A stretch of 33,933 nt of DNA from Pseudomonas cyclaminis. Its GTDB lineage: Bacteria; Pseudomonadota; Gammaproteobacteria; Pseudomonadales; Pseudomonadaceae. The position numbers and the translations under genes were made by a program. The notes beneath the pieces were generated by a model. The model ran no database searches. It was not told the DNA's origin and saw only the letters and a list, made by a program, of their open reading frames with translations. Where the stretch lies: contig NZ_JADDUM010000214.1 of assembly GCF_015163715.1 (NCBI RefSeq), positions 1-33,933 on the forward strand. Reading direction: 5' to 3'. Of this stretch, positions 7,824 through 15,837 are shown one piece after another (position 1 is the first letter of the stretch; each line of letters opens with the position of its first letter).

Positions 7824-8255
7824 ATGCGCACACACTCTTTTATCCACAGCCCCCAACGCGGCTTCACGTTGCTGGAGCTGCTGGTCGTCCTGCTGATCAT
7901 CGCCCTGCTCGCCAGCTATGTCGGCCCCAAGATGTTCGATCGCCTGGAGCTGGCCAAAGTGCAAACGGCCCAGGGCCAGATGAAGTCCCTTGCCGATGCC
8001 CTGAACCAGTACCGCCTGGACAACGGCAACTACCCCGACGAAACACTGGGCCTGGCCGCGCTCACCACGCGCCCCGCCAACGTGAACAATTGGCAGGGGC
8101 CGTATGTGAAGACTTTGCCGCCAGACCCTTGGAATAACCCCTATCTGTACAAGAACCCCGGCACGCCACCCAACGATGCCGAGATCATTTCCTTGGGCCG
8201 CGATGGCAAGGCAGGCGGTGTAAACACCTACGCTGACATCGTGTACGGGCTGTAG
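7824..8255 (+). CDS. gspG: Type II secretion major pseudopilin GspG
   Basis: This 143-residue protein has the leader MRTHSFIHSPQRG, then FTLLELLVVLLIIALLASYV, with cleavage after G13 and Glu at mature position 5. The downstream sequence has the GspG hallmarks: QMKSLADALNQYRLDNGNYPDE, LPPDPWNNPYLYKNPG and the C-terminal SLGRDGKAGG, the region that binds calcium in GspG. It forms the main shaft of the pseudopilus that pushes folded cargo through the secretin. ATG 7824 was chosen because it starts directly at the leader; the ribosome binding site (CAGGG) is modest. It lies 6 bases before the lytic transglycosylase gene. Confidence 0.93.
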   Translation: MRTHSFIHSPQRGFTLLELLVVLLIIALLASYVGPKMFDRLELAKVQTAQGQMKSLADALNQYRLDNGNYPDETLGLAALTTRPANVNNWQGPYVKTLPPDPWNNPYLYKNPGTPPNDAEIISLGRDGKAGGVNTYADIVYGL

Positions 8256-8261
8256 AACCTG

Positions 8262-8726
8262 ATGCACACCGTGCCGATCGCCCTGACCCTGCTGTGCCTT
8301 TCGGGCATCGTCCAGGCCAACTGCTGGCAGTTGGCAGCCAGTCGTTACCACGTCGATCCGCTTTTGTTGTACGCCATCGCCAAGGTCGAATCCGGACTCA
8401 ATCCGATGGCGCGCAACGTCAACAGCGATGGCAGCCAGGACATCGGCCTGATGCAGATCAACAGCCGTCACTTGCCGGCGCTGGCCCGGTTCGGCATCAC
8501 CGAACAGCACCTGCTCACCCAGCCCTGCACCAGTGTGATGGTGGGCGCGTGGATCCTGGCCGGCTTCATTCAGGAAAAAGGCTACAGCTGGCAAGCCGTA
8601 GGCGCCTACAACGCCGGGGCCAAGCCGGACCGTGAAGCACGGCGTTCGCGCTACGCCCTTGCCGTGTGGCGCTACTACGGCGAGTTGCTGCAACAACGCC
8701 AGCAACTGGCCAGGCAAACCCGATGA
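8262..8726 (+). CDS. Periplasmic lytic transglycosylase (SLT-type)
   Basis: This 154-residue protein has a signal peptide (to about A19) and a small SLT/lysozyme-like domain. The catalytic Glu is E43 in AKVESGLNP; DIGLMQINS and VGAYNAG are the other conserved motifs of the family, which includes IpgF and the T-pilus or type III-associated transglycosylases. It cuts peptidoglycan, here probably opening a path for the pseudopilus or secretin. Its place inside the operon, with its TGA overlapping the gspF ATG (ATGA at 8723), indicates a dedicated role. Dedicated transglycosylases are more usual in type III, type IV and pilus loci than in standard T2SS operons. Confidence 0.88.
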   Translation: MHTVPIALTLLCLSGIVQANCWQLAASRYHVDPLLLYAIAKVESGLNPMARNVNSDGSQDIGLMQINSRHLPALARFGITEQHLLTQPCTSVMVGAWILAGFIQEKGYSWQAVGAYNAGAKPDREARRSRYALAVWRYYGELLQQRQQLARQTR

Positions 8727-9907
8727 TCGACATCGACGCACGCATCATCCGCGACGGCCATTTGCAGACCCTGCGTCTGCAAGCCCTCGATTTGCCCCAG
8801 GCACGCCAGCAATTACAGGCCGACGGCGCCCAGGTCATTTGGCTGAAGGCGCGCCGCCCGTTCACTCTGCCGAGTCGACGCGCCAGGTTCGCCCTCGGCC
8901 TGTTTATCCAGGAACTGGTGGTGCTGCTGGACGCCGGCCTGGTGTTGGTGGAAGCCGTGGAAACCCTGCGCGACAAGGCGCCACCGGGCATCAACCGACA
9001 AGTCATGAGCGATCTGCTGGCCTCCATGTACGAAGGCAACGCGCTGTCCAAGGCGATGCAGCTCACGCCGCAGACGTTTCCTTCACTGCTGATCGCCACC
9101 GTGGCGTCCTCCGAACACAGCGGCCAATTGGCCGTGGCCCTGCGCCGCTACCATCATTTCGAAGCGCATCTGGAAACCGTCAAAAAGCGCGTGAGCGGCG
9201 CCCTGATGTACCCCTTGGTGGTGCTCAGCGTGGGCGCGTTGATCCTGCTGTTTTTGCTGTTCTTCGTGATCCCGCGCTTCGCCTCGGTGTTCGATGCAGT
9301 CAGCGACCTGCCAGCCAGCGCACGCTTCATGGTGTGGTGGGGCGCGTTGGTGGATGCGCATGGCATGGCGTTACTGATCGGCCTGGTGCTGGCCATCGCG
9401 GCACTGGTGCTTATGTTTCGCAGCGCCGGGTTCAAGCGTCGTGCAGCGGGCCTGTTGTGGAAAATCCCCAGCCTCGGTGCCCAGCGCACGCTGTTTATCC
9501 TCGCGCGGTTTTATCGCACCGCCGGCATGCTGCTGACGGGCGGGATGCCGGTGGTCATGGCAGTGGAATTGTCCGGCGCGCTGTTGCCCGTGGAGCGTCA
9601 ACGCGACCTGCGCCAGGCCCTGACGGATATCCAGGCCGGCCAGCCCCTCTCCACCGCCCTCGCCCGCCATCAACTGACCACCGCCGTCGCCGAACGCCTG
9701 TTGCGCGTGGGTGAGCAAAGCGGCGAATTGGCGGCCATGTGCGAACGCATCGCACAGTTTCACGACGAGGCACTTGAGCGGGCCATCGAACTGTTCAGCA
9801 AGGTCTTCGAACCGCTGCTGATGTTGGTGGTGGGCGGGTTGATCGGCTTGATCGTTTTCATGCTGTACATGCCGATTTTCGAGCTGGCGGGCTCCATCCA
9901 GGGGTAG
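8723..9907 (+). CDS. gspF: Type II secretion inner-membrane protein GspF
   Basis: The 394-residue protein is of the GspF/PilC family, the polytopic inner-membrane core that couples the ATPase to pseudopilus assembly. Two repeated GspF domains are visible: the first around residues 60-180 (FIQELVVLLDAGLVLVEAVETL), the second around 260-390 (FILARFYRTAGMLLTGGMPVVMA). Membrane helices lie around 165-190, 210-235 and at the C-terminus (LLMLVVGGLIGLIVFMLYMPIF). The ATG start overlaps the previous stop, so translation is coupled. An upstream in-frame extension has no family support. Confidence 0.93.
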   Translation: MIDIDARIIRDGHLQTLRLQALDLPQARQQLQADGAQVIWLKARRPFTLPSRRARFALGLFIQELVVLLDAGLVLVEAVETLRDKAPPGINRQVMSDLLASMYEGNALSKAMQLTPQTFPSLLIATVASSEHSGQLAVALRRYHHFEAHLETVKKRVSGALMYPLVVLSVGALILLFLLFFVIPRFASVFDAVSDLPASARFMVWWGALVDAHGMALLIGLVLAIAALVLMFRSAGFKRRAAGLLWKIPSLGAQRTLFILARFYRTAGMLLTGGMPVVMAVELSGALLPVERQRDLRQALTDIQAGQPLSTALARHQLTTAVAERLLRVGEQSGELAAMCERIAQFHDEALERAIELFSKVFEPLLMLVVGGLIGLIVFMLYMPIFELAGSIQG

Positions 9908-9911
9908 TGCG

Positions 9912-11549
9912 ATGAGCGAGCAGACACAGCAATGGCAAGCGCTTGCGGCACAACGGGGTATCTCTTTGTCCGACTACCTGCGCGAGGTGCTCGAAAAAGC
10001 CCCCGACCAGTTACGCACCGTTGCCCGACCTCTGGGCCTGAGGGCCATTACCCCGGAGCACCTCGGTGAAAACTGGCGTTTCGACCTGCTGGCACTGCCC
10101 CAGGCACTGATCCATAACGTGCTGCCTGTGGATAACCATGGCCAGCCGTGCCTGGTGCTGGGCGACCCTTTCACCCTGGCCAGCCGGCAGTGGTTGCAAC
10201 CCTTGGAGACCTTGCGCCAACTACCCCTGGCTATGAGCCTGCCCGGGGAGGTGATGAAGCAACTGAAAAACGCCGAAGCCAGCCAACGGGTCATGCAACC
10301 CTTCGGCAGCGACGACGAACACGCCCGTGTCAGCCAGGCCGCCCAGGAAATCTCCCTGAGCAGCATCGCCCGCGACGACAACCCGGTGGTACGCCTGGTC
10401 AACTCCATGTTGTTCGATGCGTTGCAAAGCCGCGCCAGTGATATCCATGTGGAAACCACGCCCCAAGGCCTGGTGATCAAGTACCGCATCGACGGCGTGT
10501 TGCAGCAGATGGGCCAGGCCAGCGGCCTGGAGATGGCGGAGCAGGCACTGTCGCGGATCAAGGTGCTGTCGGAGCTGGATATCGGCGAGCGGCGGGTGCC
10601 CCAGGATGGGCGTTTCAAGATGAAGATCCAGGGCCGCGAGGTGGATTTTCGCGTGTCGATCATGCCCAGCATCCACGGCGAAGATGCGGTGCTGCGGATT
10701 CTCGACAAGTCCCAGCGCGGCGAGGCCCTGAGCCTGGAAACCCTTGGCCTGAGCGCCGGCACCATCACCCGCATCCGGGTGCTGGCCAGCGAGCCCTATG
10801 GCATGTTGCTGGTCACCGGCCCCACCGGCAGCGGCAAATCCACCACGCTCTACGCCGCCCTGTCCGAGACCAATACCGGCGAGAAAAAGATCATCACCAT
10901 CGAAGACCCGGTGGAGTACGAACTGCGCGGCGTGCTGCAAATCCCGGTGAACGACAAGAAGGGCCTGACCTTCGCCCGTGGCCTGCGCTCGATCCTGCGC
11001 CACGACCCGGACACGATTCTGGTGGGGGAAATCCGCGACGGCGAAACCGCCGGCATCGCGGTGCAGGCGGCGCTGACCGGGCACCTGGTGCTGTCCTCGG
11101 TGCACGCCAACAGCGCGTTCAGTGTGTTGGAGCGCTTTACCTACATGGACGTGGACCCGGCCAGCCTTGTCGAAGCCCTCAATGGGGTGGTTGCCCAGCG
11201 CCTGGTGCGGCGCATCTGCCCGGACTGCGGCGTGGACGCCAAACCCGACCCCGACATTGTCCGCCTCGCCCAGTTGCCCGACGCACAGCTCAGACAAGGC
11301 CACTACCGCGTGGGCACAGGCTGCGAGGCCTGCCGTCACACCGGCTATCGCGGCCGGCTCGCCCTGGCCGAAGTGCTGACGCTGACCGACAGCATCAAGG
11401 AAGGCCTGCTCAACCGCAGCTCGGCCTCCAGCCTGCGTGAACTTGCGCGTGAAACGGGCCACGTGTTTATCCGCGATATCGCCCTGGCTCATGCCGCTCA
11501 GGGCGATACCACACTCAAGGAGATCCACCGTGTCATTTCCCTTTATTGA
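9912..11549 (+). CDS. gspE: Type II secretion ATPase GspE
   Basis: This 545-residue cytoplasmic ATPase powers pseudopilus assembly. It has an N-terminal T2SSE_N-like domain (~1-140), then the catalytic domain with Walker A GPTGSGKS (303-310, K309), Asp box ITIEDPVEYE, Walker B ILVGEIRD (369-376) and the His box (LVLSSVHANS, H398). A zinc-finger-like module with C436, C439, C471 and C474 is present, as in GspE and PilB-type ATPases. ATG 9912 follows the gspF stop by 4 bases. Its 3' end overlaps the next gene by 20 bases. No retraction ATPase (PilT) is encoded nearby, which supports secretion rather than twitching. Confidence 0.95.
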   Translation: MSEQTQQWQALAAQRGISLSDYLREVLEKAPDQLRTVARPLGLRAITPEHLGENWRFDLLALPQALIHNVLPVDNHGQPCLVLGDPFTLASRQWLQPLETLRQLPLAMSLPGEVMKQLKNAEASQRVMQPFGSDDEHARVSQAAQEISLSSIARDDNPVVRLVNSMLFDALQSRASDIHVETTPQGLVIKYRIDGVLQQMGQASGLEMAEQALSRIKVLSELDIGERRVPQDGRFKMKIQGREVDFRVSIMPSIHGEDAVLRILDKSQRGEALSLETLGLSAGTITRIRVLASEPYGMLLVTGPTGSGKSTTLYAALSETNTGEKKIITIEDPVEYELRGVLQIPVNDKKGLTFARGLRSILRHDPDTILVGEIRDGETAGIAVQAALTGHLVLSSVHANSAFSVLERFTYMDVDPASLVEALNGVVAQRLVRRICPDCGVDAKPDPDIVRLAQLPDAQLRQGHYRVGTGCEACRHTGYRGRLALAEVLTLTDSIKEGLLNRSSASSLRELARETGHVFIRDIALAHAAQGDTTLKEIHRVISLY

Positions 11550-12255
11550 GCATGTGGTGTGGCTGCACAGCACCGGCGCCGAGTGGGCCGCACGCCGGCG
11601 CTGGGGCGGTGCACCGGTGTGGCACGCGCAACACAACGGCGAGCCCTTGACCGCCTGTGCCGAGCTGTTGGAGCAGGCGCCGCGTGGCCGCGTGGGGTTC
11701 CTGGACCGCGCCACCGTGCTGCTGGGCTTCCCCCATGTGCATTACCTGATGCTGGCGTGGCAACCGGGGTTGTACAGCGCAGACGATTGGCAAGGATTCG
11801 CCGAGGCCATGTTCAACCAACACGCAGGCATCGACCCCGAGCTGTGGCAGATACACGTCGCGGACAGCGCCTTCGGTCATGAACGCCTGGCGGTCGCGAT
11901 GCAACGGGCGCTGCTGCAAGACCTGCGGGAGCTGTTCAAGCTGCGCCGCCTGCCACTGGTGAGCTGTACGCCATTGCTGACGGCGGTGGCGCAGCGGTAT
12001 TGGCGGCAATTACCGGCCGACTGTGTGCTGGTGGTGCCTGAAACCGAAAGCCTCAGTTGCCTCTATCGACAACAGGGTGTGATCGATCAGGTCTGCGTCA
12101 TACCGACCCCACCCGGCAGCACCTTGAGCGACAACCTGTTCACCGCCGACCTGCTGGTGGAGCGGCATGCCGCTGCCACCCTGGTCGTCACCAACACCCC
12201 GACGGAAAACCGCTTGGGGCCGGTGCACCCTTGGCTTGAGGAGTCGTCGGCATGA
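11530..12255 (+). CDS. PilM/GspL-like cytoplasmic actin-fold assembly protein
   Basis: This 241-residue protein, without signal peptide or clear membrane helix, lies directly after gspE and before a small bitopic membrane protein. Its size and position match PilM or the cytoplasmic half of GspL, the actin-like fold that contacts the ATPase. Sequence motifs are weak, so the call rests on gene order, length and a segment (CVLVVPETESLSCLYRQ) compatible with an ASKHA strand pattern. GTG 11530 was chosen because AAGGAG lies just upstream and MSFPFIEHVVWLHS makes a sensible N-terminus. The end overlaps the next gene (ATGA). Confidence 0.62.
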   Translation: MSFPFIEHVVWLHSTGAEWAARRRWGGAPVWHAQHNGEPLTACAELLEQAPRGRVGFLDRATVLLGFPHVHYLMLAWQPGLYSADDWQGFAEAMFNQHAGIDPELWQIHVADSAFGHERLAVAMQRALLQDLRELFKLRRLPLVSCTPLLTAVAQRYWRQLPADCVLVVPETESLSCLYRQQGVIDQVCVIPTPPGSTLSDNLFTADLLVERHAAATLVVTNTPTENRLGPVHPWLEESSA

Positions 12256-12806
12256 AATCCAGGCTTGCGGCTGTCTGGCGGCACCTGCGTGCGCCCCAAG
12301 GGCCAGACGTGGACTTCCAACGCGCCAGCGCCACCCACCGGCCATGGGTGGCTGCCCTATGGCTGGTCGCGGCCGCCCTGCTGTTCAACACCTGGCAGCA
12401 CTGGCAACACATGGAGCAACAGCAACAACAGACCGACGCACTGGAGCAGCACTTCATCCAACTGACCCGCCGCCAGGAGCAGTTGATCCAGGCCGCCATT
12501 CGCCTGTCGCCCCAGCAGAAACAACAGCTGTCGACCTTCGCCCAACAAACGGCTACACCCTTCGCCCTGATGGATGCCGTGGCGCAGGCCTGGTCCGGGG
12601 ACATCGCCCTGACCCGCGTCGAGGTCAACACACAAGCCCAACTGATTCACCTGGACCTGGAGGCCAAAGGGCTGGGCGACGCCTTTCGGTTTGCCGAGCG
12701 GCTCAAGGCGCAACCCGGCGTCCAGGTGAACCTGCAACAAAGCGCCCGCAAGGCCAATGACCCGCAACACCCGGTACTGGTCAAACTCAGCGTTGGCGCG
12801 GGGTAA
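12252..12806 (+). CDS. PilN/GspL-C-like inner-membrane assembly protein
   Basis: This 184-residue bitopic protein has a short basic cytoplasmic N-terminus, one membrane helix at about residues 31-48 (WVAALWLVAAALLFNTW), a Gln-rich coiled coil (~50-95) and a small alpha/beta periplasmic domain (~100-184, with ALTRVEVNTQAQLIHLDLEAKG-like strands). This is the layout of PilN and of the periplasmic half of GspL. Its ATG overlaps the previous stop and its stop overlaps the next start (TAATG), so it is coupled on both sides. In a canonical T2SS the PilM-like and PilN-like parts are one protein, GspL; here they are separate genes, as in type IV pili. Confidence 0.68.
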   Translation: MKSRLAAVWRHLRAPQGPDVDFQRASATHRPWVAALWLVAAALLFNTWQHWQHMEQQQQQTDALEQHFIQLTRRQEQLIQAAIRLSPQQKQQLSTFAQQTATPFALMDAVAQAWSGDIALTRVEVNTQAQLIHLDLEAKGLGDAFRFAERLKAQPGVQVNLQQSARKANDPQHPVLVKLSVGAG

Positions 12807-13347
12807 TGCCGATGGGCGCCCTTACTCGCCACCTGCCGCGCCTGCGCTGGCAATTGACCAGGCTGCAACAGCGACTGGGGTTTTGGGGCCTGCTGGCACT
12901 GGGAGTGATGGCGGCGGCGCTGGTGGTCGAGGTGACGGTGATCTACCCAGCGCGCACCAGCGACAACCTGCGCGCCAGGAACTGCAAGCCGGCATCGACG
13001 CACAACCTCAGGAGGTGCAAGTCACCGAACCGGCAGTGGTCGAACGCTTACCCAGCGCGCAGGACTTTGCACCCCGACTGGAAACCCTACTGGGCGTGCT
13101 CACCCGCCACGGCTTCGCCATCGAACAGACCACCCTGGCCTACTCCACACCGGGCGACAGCGGGCTGCAACGCCTGGACCTGGACATCCCGCTCACCGGC
13201 CCCTACACCTTATTGCGCGATGCGCTGGTCGACGTCGCGAATGAGCCAGCCGTGCGTATCGAGCGCGTGACCCTGGAGCGCAAGGACATCACCAGCGCCA
13301 TGCTGGACATCAACCTCAAGGTCAGTGTGCTGGGGGTAGTGGAATGA
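12806..13347 (+). pseudogene. PilO/GspM-like inner-membrane assembly protein, single-base frameshift
   Basis: The start encodes a basic N-terminus and a membrane helix (GFWGLLALGVMAAALVVEV, about residues 26-44), then runs to YPARTSDNLRA. After that the frame loses sense, while another frame carries ELQAGIDAQPQEVQV to the end, including FAPRLETLLGVLTRHGFAIEQ and a PilO-type ferredoxin-like fold region. Adding one C at 12975-12976 (GCC to GCCC) joins the two as LRAQELQAG and gives a 180-residue protein ending at 13347. The spliced product has the right size and place for PilO/GspM. The start overlaps the previous stop and the end overlaps the next ATG. The defect is probably an artefact or very recent. 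Confidence 0.72.
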
Positions 13348-13835
13348 AGCTGCCCCTGTATTTGCGCGTGCTTCTGTTACTGACCCTGATCAGTTGCGGC
13401 TGGCTGTTCTGGCAGGACAGGCTAGACAGCCCTGCCCCCTCATCGGCACCCGTGGCGACCAAACCGCAGACCCAACCCACGGCGCCTGCGCCTCCACCCG
13501 CGCCAACCTCGGCTAAAACGGTCGACCTGTTCCCCGCCCAGACCTGGACGCCCGCGCCGCCACCGATGGCGGTCGACACCGCACCGCCCAAGCCACCGCC
13601 GCTGCCCTTCAGGGTGAGCGCGCAGTGGCGCTACGAGAACCAATCGAAAATCGTCGTGCTGAGCGGCAATGGCCACCAGTACACGCTGTGCAACCGTTGC
13701 TCGGTGCCGGGGCGCATCGTGCCCGGCAAAATGCTCGACACGCACTACCGACTGGACAAGCTGACCGACACCGCTGTGGTGCTGACCTACATGCCGCTCA
13801 AGCATGTCAGCACCTTGCGGCTGGACACTCACTGA
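13344..13835 (+). CDS. PilP/GspC-like secretin-coupling protein
   Basis: This 163-residue protein has a hydrophobic N-terminus (residues 5-24), a long Pro/Ala linker (~28-92) and a small beta-rich C-terminal domain (~93-163; VSAQWRYENQSKIVVLSGNG, GRIVPGKMLDTHYRLDKL) resembling the homology-region domain of GspC and PilP, which binds the secretin N-domain. The N-terminus contains LISC at residues 15-18, which fits a lipobox; PilP is a lipoprotein whereas GspC is a bitopic membrane protein, so both anchoring modes are possible. Two cysteines (C117, C120) in TLCNRCSV are unusual. It overlaps the upstream gene by 4 bases (ATGA) and lies 12 bases before the secretin gene. Confidence 0.65.
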   Translation: MKLPLYLRVLLLLTLISCGWLFWQDRLDSPAPSSAPVATKPQTQPTAPAPPPAPTSAKTVDLFPAQTWTPAPPPMAVDTAPPKPPPLPFRVSAQWRYENQSKIVVLSGNGHQYTLCNRCSVPGRIVPGKMLDTHYRLDKLTDTAVVLTYMPLKHVSTLRLDTH

Positions 13836-13847
13836 CGGGGCACGATC

Positions 13848-15761
13848 ATGGCGATACGGACGTGGATGTGCTTGAGCCTGGCCCTGCTCAGCGCGTGCCA
13901 GACCCAACGGGCGATCAAGCAGAGCGACGAGTTGCGCCAAAAGGGCGACATCATCCGCTCGGTCGAGGTGCTGCAAGCCGAAGCCAAACAAGCCCCGGAC
14001 GATGTGCAACTGCGCACCGCCAACTTCAGCAAGCTGGAATTGCTGGTGGCCCAATACAGCCGCGAGGCCAGTGCCGCGCTGCTGCGCGGTGACGACACCG
14101 CCGCCATCCGCGCCCTGGAAACCATCCTCAAATACGACCCCAGCAACCTCGGCGCGCGCCAGGAAATCCAGGGCATCCTGGCAATGAAACAACTGCGCCC
14201 ACAACTGGCGCAGGCCTACGAAATGAAACGCGCCAACCCGGTGGAAGCACTCAACCTGGTGCGCCGGATCATCGCGCAAAAGCCCAACTACCGAGAGGCC
14301 CTGGATTTTCGCAATGCCCTGACCCGCGAACTGGTGAGCGCCGATTACCTCAGCGCCGACCTGTCCGAGGCCATGCGCAAACCCCTGAGCCTGGAGTTCA
14401 GTGCCCAGAGCCTGACCACGATTTTCGAGACCATCGCACGCCTGTCGGGGGTCAACTTCGTCATCGACAAGGACGTCAACCCCAGCGCCTCGGCGAGCAT
14501 GACCGCCAGCCGAACCACCGCCGAAGATGCGCTGAACCTGCTGCTGACCACCCAAGGGCTGGACAAGAAAATCCTCAACGCCAACACCATCCTCGTCTAC
14601 CCCCGCCGTCCGGACAAAGAACGTGAGTACCGCGAGCTGGCCGTACGCACCTTCTACCTCAGCCATGGCGACCCCAAGGTCATCGCCGCCGAGATCAAGC
14701 AAGTGCTCAAGCCCAAGGAAGTGCTGGTGGACGAGCGCCTGAATGCAGTGATTGTGCGCGATGGTCTGGACACCCTCAGCGCCGTGGAAAAACTGGTGGA
14801 GGCCATCGACATTGCGCAGTCGGAAGTGACCATCGATATCCAGGTGCTGGAGGTCAGCCTGACCGATGAATTGAACCTGGGCATCCAGTACCCGGAGGGC
14901 ATCGGCTTGTCGGTAGGCAACCTGGCCAACGTGCCGGCCGGGCTCGCAGGTATCCCCATCAGCGCGCTGCGCGGGATCAACGGTGACAACATCCTGCTGG
15001 ACTCGGGCAGCACGTCGGCGCGCATCAATATGCTGCAACGCAGCGGCAACACCGTGACCCTGGCCAATCCCAGGGTGCGGGTGCGCAACCGCGAAGAAGC
15101 CCAGGTGAACATCGGCGACAAGATCCCGGTGGTGACCACCACCACCGCCAACCAGATCACTACCTCGTCGGTGTCCTATCAGGACGTGGGGCTGCAGATC
15201 ACCGTCAAACCCAATATCAGCCTGAGCGATGAGGTGAATCTGGAGTTGAACGTGGAAATGAGCCATATCACCAAGCGCATTCCCGGCTCGGAAAACGTGC
15301 CGGCCACTTTTGAGCTGGGCTCTCGCTCCACCAAGACCCTGCTGACTGCGCGCAACAATGAAACCCAGATTGTCTCCGGGCTGATCCGCACGGCGGAGGT
15401 CGACGAAGGCTCAGGGCTGCCATGGCTGAGCCAGATCCCGTGGCTCGGCAAGAAGCTGTTCGGCACCAACCAGAACACCCAGCAGAAAACCGAGATCATC
15501 CTGCTGCTGACGCCGAGGATTGAGCGCAACCTGGACCTGCCGATTTCCCAGATCAGCACCTTTCACAGCGGCACCGAGGCGCGCAGCTCTACACAAGGCA
15601 TGATCCTGCGCGATACCACTGAAAAGATGATCCTCAAGCCGATTGGCGGCGACCCTACACCGATGCTGCCACCGCCGATGCAGCAACCGGATGCCACCTG
15701 GCAACCCTTGCCGCCACCGCTGCCGGACCTGGTGCCCAAACCTGCACCAGCCGCCCCTTAA
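13848..15761 (+). CDS. gspD: Type II secretion outer-membrane secretin GspD (lipoprotein, TPR N-terminus)
   Basis: This 637-residue protein forms the outer-membrane channel. A lipoprotein signal ends in LLSAC (C17). An alpha-helical, TPR-like region (~20-165) replaces the usual start, then N-domains follow (SLEFSAQSLTTIFETIARLSG at ~182, and YRELAVRTFYLSHGDPKVIAAEI at ~263). The C-terminal secretin domain has the signature region LPWLSQIPWLGKKLFG (~524) and KTEIILLLTPRI. A Pro-rich tail (~600-637) ends the protein. The lipoprotein plus TPR layout resembles MSHA-type (MshL) secretins and some T2SS variants more than classical GspD, where the signal is usually Sec-type and a pilotin is separate. 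It is the last gene of the operon; a REP hairpin follows. Confidence 0.93.
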   Translation: MAIRTWMCLSLALLSACQTQRAIKQSDELRQKGDIIRSVEVLQAEAKQAPDDVQLRTANFSKLELLVAQYSREASAALLRGDDTAAIRALETILKYDPSNLGARQEIQGILAMKQLRPQLAQAYEMKRANPVEALNLVRRIIAQKPNYREALDFRNALTRELVSADYLSADLSEAMRKPLSLEFSAQSLTTIFETIARLSGVNFVIDKDVNPSASASMTASRTTAEDALNLLLTTQGLDKKILNANTILVYPRRPDKEREYRELAVRTFYLSHGDPKVIAAEIKQVLKPKEVLVDERLNAVIVRDGLDTLSAVEKLVEAIDIAQSEVTIDIQVLEVSLTDELNLGIQYPEGIGLSVGNLANVPAGLAGIPISALRGINGDNILLDSGSTSARINMLQRSGNTVTLANPRVRVRNREEAQVNIGDKIPVVTTTTANQITTSSVSYQDVGLQITVKPNISLSDEVNLELNVEMSHITKRIPGSENVPATFELGSRSTKTLLTARNNETQIVSGLIRTAEVDEGSGLPWLSQIPWLGKKLFGTNQNTQQKTEIILLLTPRIERNLDLPISQISTFHSGTEARSSTQGMILRDTTEKMILKPIGGDPTPMLPPPMQQPDATWQPLPPPLPDLVPKPAPAAP

Positions 15762-15785
15762 TCTCAGAACCTGATGGAGACCAAA

Positions 15786-15817
15786 AATGTGGGAGGGGGC
15801 TTGCACCCTCCCACATT
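15786..15817. repeat. Single REP hairpin between convergent gspD and etfB
   Basis: AATGTGGGAGGG (15786-15797) pairs perfectly with 15806-15817 across an 8-base loop. It is a fluorescens-group REP core and lies between two converging operons, where it may end both transcripts. Confidence 0.8.
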
Positions 15818-15837
15818 GGTTTTGCAGTGTTGGTGGG

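Noticed and set aside
10221..11714. 497-codon minus-strand frame opposite gspE
   Set aside because: Antisense shadow; gspE shows Walker motifs.
13440..15266. 608-codon minus-strand frame opposite the secretin gene
   Set aside because: Antisense shadow of gspD with no domain pattern.
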